Of a stretch of 64,000 nucleotides of DNA, positions 1 to 11,996 are shown one piece after another; positions within the stretch are counted from its first letter, which is position 1; the number at the start of each line of letters is the position of its first letter. The DNA is taken from positions 48,674,230 to 48,738,229 of the forward strand of contig CM051516.1 of assembly GCA_028015205.1 (NCBI GenBank). The letters run 5' to 3'. The translations under genes and the position numbers were made by a program. The notes beneath the pieces were generated by a model that searched no databases, was not told the DNA's origin, and was given only the letters and a program-made list of their open reading frames with translations. The stretch is from Mytilisepta virgata. Taxonomy: Eukaryota > Mollusca > Bivalvia > Mytilida > Mytilidae.

Positions 1-40
1 ACCTTCAACTGATTATATTAATTTGGTATATTTTTTGGGG

Positions 41-299
41 GGCCTCAATGGCCGACAACTTTAGGTAGCTCTTACTGACTACTAATGATCACTAGCCTGT
101 CAATGCTGGGGTTGCAAGTTTGAATCTCACCCGTGGCGGGGTGTGTTCAACTCCAATGATAATTGACAAGGATTGCCAATTTTCCTACCGAAGATTGGTG
201 GTTCTCTCTGTGTACTTCGGCTTCCTCCACCAATAAAAACTGGCAACTGTGAAATAGCCAAATGTACTGAAAACAGCATAAAACTCCCAATTAAACAAA
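41..299 (+). repeat. tRNA-derived SINE, full-length but diverged
   Basis: The head resembles a Ser/Leu-type tRNA (A-box-like near 'ggccgacaact', B-box-like 'ggttgcaagtttgaatc'). It is followed by a conserved central domain (gttctctctgtgtacttcgg, then cttcctccacc) and a tail ending 'aaactcccaattaaacaaat'. The same family recurs at 53,649-53,910 (+) and, 5'-truncated, at 21,801-21,951 (-). The central block resembles the deeply conserved metazoan SINE domain often called Nin-DC (from memory). Open frames on both strands here are by-products of the repeat. This copy is more diverged than the one at 53.6 kb. Confidence 0.85.
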
Positions 300-1441
300 T
301 ATATTTTGATGTCATTAGGGAGAAGGAAGATAATCCTGATTTAATATGCCCTTTGAATCAATTTACCAAATAACTTTGACTTCTCTTAACACACTTGCTG
401 TTGTATATTTGTTCAAGATGTACACATGTTCATGCATTAGTTTGTTTGTAAAGTTTTCAGTGCTTTCACTCATGTAAATGAAGAATGATTTTACCTTTTG
501 ATATAGGTTGTAACTTGGTACATTTAAAACGTGTTATTTTTTTATATTGGTCATTTAATATTTTGATAAGGTTTGTTTTATTATTGAAAGATCTGTTTTC
601 GTTTTGTCATTAAATTTTTAATTGTGTTAATTATATTTTATAAGCCTTTTCAAATTTTTAAGTGAAGTTTGAGATTTCATACACGAATATCTAGTCCTTA
701 GGCGTCTCAGCTGACTCTATCCTGGGTTTTTGTTGATTTTATTTTTTATTATTATTTATTTATTTTCTTATATTTCTGTTATTTTTTGAATTTTTTCATT
801 AGTAATCAGACTTCACACATGCCTAAAACAGATACAGTGAAACTTCAAACACTTGAATTTAAAATAATATAAACATCTTGAGTATCTTTCAACAAATTTT
901 AACTAAAATTTCTATTCTTAAAAACTTGGGATAATTTGAATTGTTTTTTTTTTTTTTTTGGTTCAAGTGACTGAAGTTACACAGTATATATGTTGAAATG
1001 TATATAATCAGATGGTCAAGTGGACAAATTCCTATAAAAAAATAAGAGATTTTCTGAAAATGGCATTGAACGCTGTAAAACAAATATATAATCAGAGGTA
1101 AATTATAAACAGATGGAATCTAGTTCTGGTAGCAAAGTTGTTTTATTCCATTTATTTAATAACAAATCAATAACAGTTATTTTAAAGTGAATATGAGATT
1201 TATAGTATGTGTCCTTTTATTTTTCATTATGGATGTACACTGTACATGTATATGTTCATATATAAAAAAGATGTAAGTGTGCAATTTCAAAGATGTTTTC
1301 AAATGTTATGAGTTTCATCTTGCCCAACATTAAGTTGTATTTTTTAAGGAAGCAGTTGAATATATATTATATATATATATATAATAGAATTGTTTTAATT
1401 CAAATTAATTTCATTTGTTCACTGTCGTATTAAAATATATA
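300..1441. other. AT-rich stretch without a recognisable gene
   Basis: I see only AT-rich non-coding sequence with homopolymer T runs and a short (AT)n tract near 1,365-1,383. No exon-like frame with splice sites stands out. Confidence 0.6.
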
Positions 1442-1558
1442 GGCATGAATCTATACTGATTTTACAATGGGTTGGCTTTTTATGCCAAATATTTTCGCTC
1501 ATGGAAAAAAACTGGTATAAGGAGCCAACCCATTGTAAAATCAGTATAAATTCATGCC
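1442..1558. repeat. Palindromic (foldback) element
   Basis: The arm at 1,442-1,478 is repeated inverted at 1,522-1,558 with one or two differences, around a loop of about 43 bases. The outer ends are ggcatgaat and attcatgcc. The architecture is that of a foldback MITE. No coding capacity is seen. Confidence 0.8.
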
Positions 1559-3190
1559 TTCATGAATTATTTCTTAATCAATAAATGCAAAATTTACCAC
1601 ATGTTGGACTAAAAGAATTTGGGGACATTGTCTTATAATTTACGTTTTAGGCCAAATATTATTCTAAACAGAGTTGTGTTGGATAAGAAGGAACAAAATA
1701 TTTGATAGTATCTTACCATATGTAGAATGTTGGTTGTATGTAAATATATACATAAATTCAATGTTAATAGTAAATAGTGTAAATAATTATGCATCATCAA
1801 AAATTATTTCCAAATGTGCCATTAATTAAATATATAATTGCATGTTACTGTAAGAAATGTATTCCAAACTGTTATAGTTACATTTTAATCCAATATGAGA
1901 TTGAAATCTAAAAACATTTGATTTTGTTGGTTATGGAATTGTAAAAACACATTTTTTTGTGAAGTCATGTGATATAACTGAGTTTAAAATATGAAAGCAG
2001 ACATAATTTTATTAACATTAAAATTTAATTCTAATAATTTTTACTTTGTCAAATATTGGTAAAAGTTTTTACTGTTGAATGAAAAATTATTGAAGTACAC
2101 TAAGACATAAAAAATTTTTTTGCAGATTTTAAAAAAATTTCTGCATTTATAAAGTGCTCTATTATGTCCTAAACAAACTACGAAATCATTACGCATTTGT
2201 ACATATCTACATATTTCAATTAACATACCTATTGGTATTTTTTTTATATAATTGTTTATAAAGTGACATTCCACGTTTATTTGATTATTGCATTATGAAT
2301 ATCAAAAGTTTATACAATGCTTTTATATACAAATTAAAAATAAAAGTATTTTTTTCTATTGTTGTTGTTTTCCCATGCCATTATTAATCATCTTAGACAA
2401 GTGATAGAATGTTCATTCTGGCCTACAAGCTATTCCTGACTTGCGGTTGACTATTCCGCCAAAAGTGTCGTTCTTTACAGCAGGAGTCTCACTAGTAACA
2501 TGCCGATTTATCTTTCAATCCGAATGATAAAACAGAAAACCCTGAAAGGTGAAGGGAATTCCTCATTATATAGGATGTGCTGTCAATTTTATGTAGTTGG
2601 AATACATATGAAAATTTTTAATGTCTTCCCAGTGAAAAAAATGAAAAAGCCCCAAGTTTTCAAATGCACAGTTAATATTGTATGTATGGAATTCCGTTTT
2701 TCGTCAAACAACTCAATCTTTTTCATTGAATCCTGGCAAAATGCCATGAGTGACCTCGAAATTACAAATGTGAGGAACAATAACTCATAAAATGATAAAA
2801 TACGTTTGCATCCTGAGCTCTGCAAGTAGGGAATTTCTGATTTCAAAAAACTGTATCAGAGATAGCTATTTGTTTTACTTATACTGGGATATTTTCATAA
2901 AAAAATTGCAACAATAATTTTTTAAAGTCAAACAAATTAACGTCCGACATTAACAAAGACCTATGCATAAACGTTTGACTTAGTATTGGTCTTCTAAGCA
3001 ACCGTTAGAGGAATGTTTTGTTAGGAATCGATTTTTTTTATGTGTTGAAGGCCTCATTGAAATTAATCATTGTCATATCATAATACGGAAAGCTTGACTG
3101 GCCCAAAGTGGGTAACGTGTTTGTAGAATGTCACGCTCCTTGCATTCTGAAGATGAAATGGAGTAGGTAGGCTAATGGCTGCTACAGAAG
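1559..3190. other. Gene-less AT-rich stretch
   Basis: The open frames here (for example around 2,500-2,846 on both strands) overlap each other and show no recognisable motif. I regard them as chance. Confidence 0.5.
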
Positions 3191-3350
3191 GCTAAATTAC
3201 CCAACAATATCGAATAACCCACCCTTTAACAAAACTGGTTCCTCTTTGTGACCAATCCATCCCTTATTGAATTGTTTGATAAATTGTTGAACTGGTTCTT
3301 GTCTTGAAGAAGCACAAAATATTTGCCACTGGACGTTAAGCAAACAACCA
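3125..3350 (-). repeat. Interspersed repeat, same family as 15,168-15,360
   Basis: Read on the minus strand, this contains tgtttgcttaacgtccagtg, ggcaaatatt, gaaccagttcaa and finally cattagcctac. The same ordered blocks occur on the plus strand at 15,168-15,360. It is therefore a dispersed repeat, and the 135-codon minus frame that runs through it (3,197-3,604) is unlikely to be a host gene. Confidence 0.7.
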
Positions 3351-4009
3351 TCGATAGATTTAGAAAATGGAAAACTAGATAATTGACTTATTATAATCCT
3401 GTTTAGAATCATACCAGTCACAAAAGGACCGAGGGGATAATTGCCAAATGGGTACAAAATTATAAGATGGACTCCAATAAACTTTGAAATTGTATCATCT
3501 GCAATTTGGGAATATGAATCAAAGTAGATTTTTTGAAAGTCTTTACTTGGACCATGATCATATGATGACATGGAATGGATGATCAACATGACGTTACCAT
3601 CCATAAGTTGAAGAGTTTAAATGAATCTGGCCGTTTGAAAAAATTAATTTTAAAATCATCTAGTCTTAAATTAATCCACAGAGCCAATTGGAACAAAACT
3701 TTTTTGCATTTGTTATCAACATATGAAACTTGGTACAATGTTAGATCCTAGTGGGCAGGATGTTCAATCCATAAGTACGTCGAGGTTTGTTTTACTTCAG
3801 TTAATACTGTGTATTATTATTAAATAATACGATTAAAACAGCCCTAATACTACCAAAAAGGCATGTGTCATACTGGTGACGTCGTCCTGGTCATATAAAT
3901 CATGTGATCTATATTGCTTTTCTGCTCGGTCCAATACTGAAAAAGCAAGTCAGTATTAAAATCATTGGCCATGTAAACATATATTGTGCATGTAATTCGG
4001 GATTCATTG

Positions 4010-4134
4010 CCAGTCCGTATTGGAAATATTGGCCCTATATTCACATCACTGCCAGTCCGTATTGGAAATATTGGCTGTATATTCACATCATTGCCAGTCC
4101 GTACGCGAAATATTGGCCCTATATTCACATTTGA
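4010..4134. repeat. 42-bp tandem repeat, three copies
   Basis: The unit starting ccagtccgta...ttggaaatattgg begins at 4,010, 4,052 and 4,094. Because 42 is divisible by three, several frames stay open on both strands. I see no sign that any is translated. Confidence 0.85.
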
Positions 4135-4202
4135 TGTATGTAATACAGCATTCAGAACAAGTCTGTATTGAAAAAGTTGGATTATTTAATAAAAGTGTTA
4201 CG

Positions 4203-4332
4203 AACTGGCTGTTTCTGTATTGGTACTGGTATAGATTCTCGGTGAGCTGTATTGGCCCTCGACCCTACGGGTCTCGATGCCAATACAGCAAACCTTGAAT
4301 CTATACCAGTGCCAATACAGAAACAGCCAGTT
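4203..4332. repeat. Foldback palindrome
   Basis: The arm at 4,203-4,239 (aactggctgtttctgtattg...) pairs with 4,297-4,332. An inner pair of arms (gctgtattggc and gccaatacagc) surrounds a short loop with the GC-rich sequence ccctacggg. This is MITE-like. Confidence 0.85.
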
Positions 4333-4339
4333 AATAACA

Positions 4340-7300
4340 CTATATAATATAATTCAATTTGAATTGAATACTGCATTTTGATTGGCTGAACAGCACACAG
4401 TGACATTGTCTGTACTGATTAACCTATGACATTACAAACGAATTAATAAGCCACTTGTAAATTCAAATAGTCCCCATGTCGATCATTATTGATGCTTGAA
4501 TTCGAGGAATCATTGTACTTCTGTTTGGAAATTAATTTATAAGTTTGAACAGGTTATACTTCAATAACCGGGTTTGGTTCAAACCACTTCGCGGTTTATT
4601 ATGCGAAAACTGTCCAAACCAGGTTATATCGTATAACCTCTTCAAAAATTGGAAACATTCCCTAAATAATGTCACTACTTTAAAACGTCCAGTTCCACTT
4701 TGTAGGTGACTTTCAAATCTTTTTCCCCTAAAATATTTTTCTTGGCTATACTGATATTGAACAACGGAAAGAATCAATACCCATTGAGTAAAACTTTGAA
4801 TTTAGTTATGCAAAATACCACTGAAAATCTTTGTTCTGCATCTTAAAGGGAATTTCTTTACATATAAATTGGTTAATTATAGTTTACCAAAATATCTGTG
4901 GAATCTTCTTGATTTATCAATCTATGACATGTATGAAGAGTACTCGGAATTAGAATAACATTCAGTATCAAATTTGGTACACTATAGAAATATTTTTTTC
5001 TATTTTTCAATCAAGAGCCCGCTGGAGGATAAATCAACAACAGTTTCCAACTATTGATCTCTTTGCGAACTTCACACACACTCCAAAGATTCATTATTCT
5101 TTCTCTATTTGAATAAATTGTGAAGAGTACATAACACAGTGGGGCACGTGGGCCATTACATGCTATCTATAGGTTGTGAAAATTAACATGTATATGTAAC
5201 TTTTTACAGATCGGATAATACAGAGAAGAGGTAATGAGATGGAAATGTACTACATTGAACAATGTTGAAGAAAGTAAAATTAATTTTCCATCAGTGCCCC
5301 TTGAAGAGTTGCAAGTGTTTAAAAATTGAACATACACCCTTCCTTATACAATGGCTTACATATTGATTCATTGTTAGCTGACGTGTATTGTTTTACAAAC
5401 AAAATTAAAGACTATTAAAAGGTGTCTGTCTTTTTTTTTTAATTAATATATTTGAAAAACATTGGTAATTATAATATCTGGATTATTTTTTTTATTTTTA
5501 TTTTAAGTTTGTTGTTAGTGCAAAGGAGCATTTACAATATTTAAACAAATCTTTACTACCATGATTCCTTTTTCATTTAATGTTTGTTTAAACCGTTCCA
5601 TATGAGAAATACATCAACATTTGTTTTTATTAATGTTTATATCAGTGAGACTTATTATATAAAATTAATTTAAAACCTTGATTTATTTTATTAAAAACTT
5701 GAAGAAATTTAATAAAAAACAAAAGTTACAGATCCATTTTGAAATTTGTGCATACATCATGTTACATGTAACGTTAGAAAATTCAAACTCCACTGTCTAC
5801 CGAAAATGCAACCACTGCACTCATTATACATTGACCCTTTAAACTGTCATCTTCTTCTGCGCATATACATGTAGGTAATTTAACAGAGTAAAAATTACAG
5901 GTCTTTGTTTGCTCATTATTCTGCACTATGCATAAAAGTTTTAAACCTTCTCCAAATTGGACTACAGCGATAACGCTCTAGGACTTCAGTGATTTTGCAT
6001 GACATTTTTTACGAAACAAAATTGTTAATTGTTGAGAATGTAACGAATTACTTAATTTGGGTCTCCTTTTGAATTCGCTCATGGTACTAACATTTCTTAC
6101 ATTCACTTATCATGCAGAGAAACCATGAGAGACCGGAGTTCTATTCATTTATCATGCAGAGAGACCATGAGAGACCGGAGTTCAATTAAATTCTACAGTC
6201 TGATAACAGCAATAGAATATAATAATTGCTTTCAATTTTGCAGCAGATAGATAAGCTTCTGAATTTACAACTTACTGTGACGTTAAGTTACAAAATTTTG
6301 CATATCTGTAACTAAAAAAGAAGATATGATGCTCCCCCCTCTCCTATCAATGAAATTCGTAAAATCTTCATTACAACCCCCCCCCCCCTCCCCCTTTTAC
6401 AAACACACACACAAAAAACAAAAACTGATTCAAAATTGTGCCCCCCCCCCCCCACTCGTCAACCCTCTGGTTCTGCCCCTGCAGAAAATAGATGCAAATA
6501 CGTATACCATTTTATTCTCTTCCAAGTTGGAAATCACTTAAATCTTACCCGTGTCTTTGTTTAGATCTAAAAATATATCATATAATGATTAAAAACAACA
6601 TTATTTTCTTTTCTTTGTTTAGATCTAAAAATATATCATATAATGATTAAAAACAACATTATTTTCTTTTAAAATATTTTCAAGTAATACCACATTCTAT
6701 CAGGGACTATAACATAACTCGTATTAAATTTATTTGCTGCAGATTCATACTTTTTAGATATAAACCGTGAAAACATCAATATTTTGTTTTTAGCCCCATA
6801 AACATGATAAATAAAACGAACGGTTTTATGAAAATAAAAAAAATGATTAACTGTTAAATTATTTATTTTGTATATGTCTGTATGCATATTTAGCGTGATA
6901 CCTGAAGTAAGATTAATAATTAATTAATGTAATTATTTCCCCAAGAATTAAATTTCAGGAAAGTATGAGGGTCAATGAAGGGTAGATTGGTTATGAAAAT
7001 TATCAAATTTATGTGTTTCTTATGTTTAGTCTTGATTTCTAAATAAGATTTACATTTCTTCAGTGAAATTGAAATCATTTAGAGAAGTAAAAAATCCAAA
7101 GAAAACCCCTAGTACTTTGAATTTAAGCCATAGGAGATACCTGTAGTCAGTTTTGTTGTGCATAAAGACGCAATTGGTCTTCAAATAATAGACACCATCT
7201 GCCAATAATCCAATAATTACCTAAATTATCAGATTAGTAAATAATGAATGTCCCAAAATCACAGAGGCTACTCGTGTCATTATTGTTGTTACCCGCCTAG

Positions 7301-8270
7301 AGCCCTCCATTGTATACGAAAGGTGAAAACATTGCTTTGGGATGTTTTTGACACCCGACAAAGAAAATCGGTAGTGTGATAAACAAAACGGAATGGTTTT
7401 TTTCCGCAGTTTGTGAGAAACAGAGACATTAGACATGTTAACAATGATAGAGACATAGTGGAATACAGTTAACGGAGAGCAATGGTTCTGATAAGGTATG
7501 TTTTACTTGCTAAAAAAATTGACTTTCGAAAGTAACCGTGCTTAAATGAATTTCGTACTAAAACAAGATTCTTTTAAGAAAAAGTTCGAATATACATCAT
7601 TTAAATTCATTGAATTGTATCCAAACCGTGGAAAAATAAAAATGATTGGTAAGAGTCGAGGTTAATCTCTATTAATTTTGTCATGTTTGTATTTACAAAG
7701 GAAATACATTTTAAAAAATTACCCGAATAACATCCGTGTATATTTAAAGTGTAAATATCTGTAAAATGAAGACACCTCATATGTCAACCTGGAGATTGCT
7801 GATGAAACAAAAGTTGTTGAAATATGAACATTTATCAAATCTGATGCCAAAGAATTCTTCGTAATGTATCAGAAAAGGTTCACACTAAACGCAACCCGCT
7901 CCAAAAGTCAATTATTACTCTTATATAGTAAATACTGTTTAAGAATCAATCTTGTAACACAACATCAAGTAGAAAGACGAAAACCCTAAAAAAAAACTCC
8001 ACTGAAAAAGCTCAGGTTCCCCAAAACATGACAAATATATAATCTTGTTCGTCATATGAAAAAATATGAATTTATATTGTACGATGTATATATTTTAAAA
8101 TTTAATCTATGAAATGTCAAACGTACCACTTTTTTGTAAAACGGGACAGAAATTATATCTATAAACAGACCCAACAAAATATAAAGAAAAAGCCGTATAT
8201 TATTCTATATAACAAATTTATAACTGTATTCAGTGTACACCTGCGTCTAATATGTGTCCTTGAATCATTA
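4340..8270. other. Gene-less stretch with small duplications
   Basis: No credible gene is seen. Direct duplications occur at 6,102-6,184 (about 43 bp, catgcagaga...gagaccggagtt) and at 6,555-6,668 (about 57 bp, ttgtttagatctaaaaatat...). C-rich runs lie at 6,378-6,388 and 6,442-6,453. Other open frames have no recognisable features. Confidence 0.6.
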
Positions 8271-8578
8271 AGATCACAATTGGTTCCAAACTATCGAGAG
8301 CTACACGCGATTGTAAGATCACAACTGGTTCCAAACTATCGAGAACCACAGGCGATTGTAAAATCACAACTGGTTCCAAACTATCGAGAGACACACGCGA
8401 TTGTAAGATCACAACTGGTTCCAAACTATCGAGAGACACACGCGATTGTAAGATCACAACTGGTTCCAAACTGTCGAGAGCCACACGCGATTGTAAGATC
8501 ACAACTGGTTCCAAACTATCGAGAGCCACACGCGATTGTAAGATCACAACTGGTTCCAAACTATCGAGAGCCACACTC
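8271..8578. repeat. 45-bp minisatellite, about 6.8 copies
   Basis: The unit is agatcacaactggttccaa followed by actatcgagagccacacgcgattgta, with few substitutions between copies. The period is 15 codons. A plus frame (8,109-8,639) and a minus frame (8,230-8,616) both stay open throughout, giving a repeated 15-residue plus-strand peptide of the type SQLVPNYREPHAIVR. Simultaneous openness on both strands follows from the unit lacking stops, so coding is not established. Confidence 0.9.
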
Positions 8579-9111
8579 GACCATAACAACATCTTATCAG
8601 TTAAAATATGGAACATTTAAAGTGAATCACAATAAATAAGTGTCTTTTTTCCTTTGAATTTCTGAATAAAATTGACATTGTAAGAGGATTCTCAAATGCC
8701 GAAAGCTACTAGCGAAAATCGAAAAGACCAATTCACAAAAGACCTTGACTACCAGCTATAGCATTCAGTGAAAACAATTCTGATAACGTCCGAAATTTTT
8801 ATCATTTCAAAATGATATGTACAACTAACCATGCTAACCATAATATTAGAGATATGTTTAAGCAAAGAAATAGTCATTTTAGTGTGGTATGTCATAATTT
8901 ATATACAGTACAGAAGATATTGAAAAAAGTGGGCTATACAATTTCGTTTTGGTATCAGATTTCAACAACGAATCTAAGTGAAAGTCTTTGAATCATGATA
9001 TTATAATTCAATATAAATGTAGGCGTTAAATACTTTATTAATACATTGTAGTTACTTTTCAGGTCGAATTCAACGAAAATCAATAGAAAGGTTTTTGTTC
9101 TTGGCACTGGC

Positions 9112-9146
9112 GGAATGATCACGTGATATATTATGGTGATCATTCC
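9112..9146. promoter_or_regulatory. Perfect 11-bp inverted repeat upstream of a possible first exon
   Basis: ggaatgatcac at 9,112-9,122 and gtgatcattcc at 9,136-9,146 form a perfect inverted repeat with a 13-base spacer. It ends 28 bases before the ATG at 9,175. It could be a palindromic factor site near a transcription start, or chance. Confidence 0.3.
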
Positions 9147-9174
9147 CTAGTTCCAATTACAAAAGAACTACAAA

Positions 9175-9209
9175 ATGTCATCGTTAAATTTAAAACTTGA
9201 CAAGGACCG
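9175..9209 (+). CDS. Possible first coding exon of an unidentified gene
   Basis: An ATG in the context caaaATGtca opens eleven codons (MSSLNLKLDKD) plus two bases, and runs straight into a consensus donor (CCG|GTGAGT). No matching downstream exon was identified, so the gene and even the exon are tentative. The zinc-finger frame at 13.2 kb would need a different phase (one base rather than two) from its preceding exon, so it does not join directly. Confidence 0.25.
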
Positions 9210-9956
9210 GTGAGTAAAAGAACTTTCGAAGTTGTAAGTTCATGCATATCATTGTGTTTTCTTGTTATATTACACGTCTGCTGTAACTATGGTATCTTAT
9301 CTCTCTTTACTTTCTCGAAGTTTTGGTTATTTTTATTTTTTTTTTGTTTTTTGTATTTATTGTACTTGAATCGGTTGTAGGGGTTGTATACAACTTCCAT
9401 AAGATATTGGTTTTGGCTCATCTTTGAAAACCTGACCTGAAGGTTTATTCGTTTATTCGGATTTTGTCAAATGCCTTGTTTCGATCAAGTTTCGATCGAT
9501 TCCAAAAGGAAGTTCCAAGGGTTCGGTCCTTTCCTGGATTAGACCCCCCGTTGATCATAATTGTATTTTTACATTTACAACTTTGACTGACTTCGTTAAC
9601 ATGGCTGCCATGAACACTTCTTTATTTTTAATTGGCACTTTTCATGAGAGAATGACTTTTATAAAGTTTGTTTCGACACGTCGGACAGTTGGAACCATAT
9701 TTATTATTTATCTACTTGGTAAAATGAACCGGAACTTGATTTAACAAAGAGTATCCAAAACAAATGTATATTTTGTGGCGGCCCGACAACTAACAGACAA
9801 CAAAGGGCAAATTTAGTTTTTGAAATGATTACGTACGAATTTTAAAATATTTTTTTCCCAAAGGAACCCGTATTAGGCGAAATAAGATAAAAATTGATAT
9901 GACAAATCCACAGAAACACGAGAAAGGAGTATAGATTTTCTTTTCTTTAGGAAATT

Positions 9957-10352
9957 TAATAGTGCTGCAATGGATAATTGCTTTTTTTTGTTGGTCGAAT
10001 CTGTTCAATAAATTAATCTTTTCCTGTTATCAAATGAAATTTCACTTGATACGAGACATCCATATGTTAGTCTATATAAATTATAAATATTTTTTTGGTC
10101 GATCAAATTTTGTAAAAATTGGGCAAATGTGTTTATATTATTTACATATTTCATTCATATATTCATTTTATACTATATGGAGATAGCTTCTCATTGGTTT
10201 TAATTGGTTATTATAAGTTTTTATTATGGCAAAATGTACTGAGAATGTTGCAAAGAAAAATAAGGCGTACAATGTTTCCTTCCTATTGAAAAACTGTAAA
10301 GTAAAAAATGGATAGATTTGGTGGAACTGGTAAGATATATGAATGTTCAGTG
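9957..10352 (+). repeat. Left copy of a ~395-bp direct repeat flanking the hammerhead array
   Basis: The stretch from 'gctgcaatgg' to 'gaatgttcagtgct' recurs at 11,597-11,996 with high identity. The two copies bracket the 378-bp tandem units in direct orientation. The long frames inside it have no recognisable protein features. Confidence 0.85.
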
Positions 10353-10371
10353 CTCAAGTGTTTCAGTTTTA

Positions 10372-10418
10372 ATGCTGCTGATGAGAGGTAACTCCTTGAA
10401 ATGCGTCGTATACAGCAT
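10372..10418 (+). ncRNA. Hammerhead ribozyme motif, array unit 1
   Basis: Stem I is ATGCTG (10,372-10,377) with CAGCAT (10,413-10,418), six pairs. The conserved core CTGATGA is at 10,378-10,384. Stem II is GAGG with CCTT around TAACT, closed by a G-U pair. GAAA is at 10,398-10,401. Stem III is ATGC with GTAT around GTC. Cleavage would fall after A at 10,412 (ATA triplet, which obeys the NUH rule). All core bases are present. Activity is predicted from the fold and not shown. Confidence 0.7.
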
Positions 10419-10749
10419 AGTATAAATTTACTATATCTAATATTAGTATCTTTAGATTGTTATTTTGAAACTCCTGGGATGATGCCTCTGCTGGTCGACC
10501 CTAGGTCCCCGAGGGTATTCGCCAACCCAGTCGTCAGACTTGTCCGACATGATTATTCATTGATTTGTTACAGAAATTACCAGTATTTAGTAAAATTCAA
10601 AAATAATAGAAATACTAAGGGTTCATTCCTTGTATTGCACATGATAGATCTCCTTAGCTGAAATTTGGCTTCCTATTTCGGTATTTTTGGTTGAGTACTT
10701 CTTGTTTAATATAAGTTTGATTTTTGGTCTTCCAAATGTTTCGGTTTTA

Positions 10750-10796
10750 ATGCTGCTGATGAGAGGTAACTCCTTGAAATGCGTCGTATACAGCGT
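10750..10796 (+). ncRNA. Hammerhead ribozyme motif, array unit 2
   Basis: Same fold as unit 1. The 3' strand of stem I is CAGCGT, so one pair becomes G-U and the stem stays intact. The core CTGATGA...GAAA is unchanged. Confidence 0.68.
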
Positions 10797-11127
10797 AGTA
10801 TAAATTTACTATATCTAATATTAGTATCTTTGGATTGTTATTTTGAAACTCCTGGGATGATGCCTCTCCTGGTGGACCCTAGGTCCCCGAGAGTATTCGC
10901 CAACCCAGTCGTCAGACTTGTCCGACATAATTATTCATTGATTTGTTACAGAAATTACCAGTATTTAGCAAAATTCAAAAATAATAGAAATACTAAGGGT
11001 TCATTCCTTGTATTGCACATGGTAGATCTCCTTAGCTGAAATTTGGCTTCCTATTTCGGTATTTGTGGTTGAGTACTTCTTGTTTAATATGAGTTTGGTT
11101 TTTGGTGTTCCAAATGTTTCGGTTTTA

Positions 11128-11174
11128 ATGCTGCTGATGAGAGGTAACTCCTTGAAATGTGTCGTATACAGCAT
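11128..11174 (+). ncRNA. Hammerhead ribozyme motif, array unit 3
   Basis: Same fold. Stem III is ATGT with GTAT, replacing a C-G pair by U-G and so keeping pairing. Core and stem I are unchanged. Confidence 0.68.
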
Positions 11175-11505
11175 AGTATAAATTTACTATATCTAATATT
11201 AGTATCTTTGGATTGTTATTTTGAAACTCCTGGGATGATGCCTCTGATGGTGGACCCTAGGTCCCCGAGGGTATTCGCCAACCCAGTCGTCAGACTTGTC
11301 CGACATGATTATTCATTGATTTGTTACAGAAATTACCAGTATTTAGCAAAATTCAAAAAAAATAGAAATACTAAGGGTTCATTCCTTGTATTGCACATGA
11401 TAGATCTCCTGAGCTGAAATTTGGCTTCCTATTTCGGTATTTTTGGTTGAGTACTTCTTGTTTAATATAAGTTTGATTTTTGGTCTTCCAAATGTTTCGG
11501 TTTTA

Positions 11506-11552
11506 ATGCTGCTGATGAGAGGTAACTCCTTGAAATGCGTCGTATACAGCAT
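11506..11552 (+). ncRNA. Hammerhead ribozyme motif, array unit 4 (unit truncated downstream)
   Basis: The motif is identical to unit 1 in all paired and core positions. The repeat unit itself is cut off about 45 bases downstream, where the right flanking direct repeat begins. Confidence 0.68.
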
Positions 11553-11596
11553 AGTATAAATTTACTATATCTAATATTAGTATCTTTGGATTGTTA

Positions 11597-11996
11597 TAAT
11601 AGTAGTACTGCAATGGAGATTTGCAGTTTTTTGTTGGTCGAATCTGTTCAATAAATTAATCTTTTCCTGTTACCAAATGAAATTTCACTTGATAAGAGAC
11701 ATCCTTAAGTTAGTCTATATAAATTATAAATATTTTTTAGTGGATCAAATTTTGTACAAATTGGGCAAATGTGTTTATATTATTTACATATTTCATTCAT
11801 ATTTTCATTTTATACTATATGGAGATAGCTTCTCATTGGTTTTAATTGGTTATTATAAGTTTTTATTATGGCAAAATGTACTGAGAATGTTGCAAAGAAA
11901 AAATAAGGCATACAATGCTTCCTTCCTATTGAAAAACTGTAAAGTAAAAAATGGATAGATTTGGTGGAACTGGTAAGATATATGAATGTTCAGTGC
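11597..11996 (+). repeat. Right copy of the ~395-bp direct repeat
   Basis: This matches 9,957-10,352 in the same orientation with scattered substitutions and small indels. The pair makes the whole element LTR-like in layout, although no tRNA primer site or gag/pol sequence is present. Confidence 0.85.

Larger units (their letters stand above)
10358..11597 (+). repeat. 378-bp tandem array, about 3.3 units, retrozyme-like
   Basis: Unit starts are offset by exactly 378 bases (matching points 10,401, 10,779 and 11,157), and a fourth unit breaks off near 11,597. Each unit contains a hammerhead-like motif. Between motifs the unit carries an 86-codon open frame (10,401-10,661, 10,779-11,039, 11,157-11,417), which I take to be incidental. 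Tandem units of a few hundred bases with one hammerhead each are the reported architecture of animal retrozymes, non-autonomous elements that form small circular RNAs; that assignment is inference. A separate diverged core copy lies at 17,555-17,655 on the minus strand. Confidence 0.85.

Noticed and set aside
3197..3604. 135-codon minus-strand frame
   Set aside because: Overlaps a dispersed repeat that recurs inverted at 15.2 kb; no recognisable domain.
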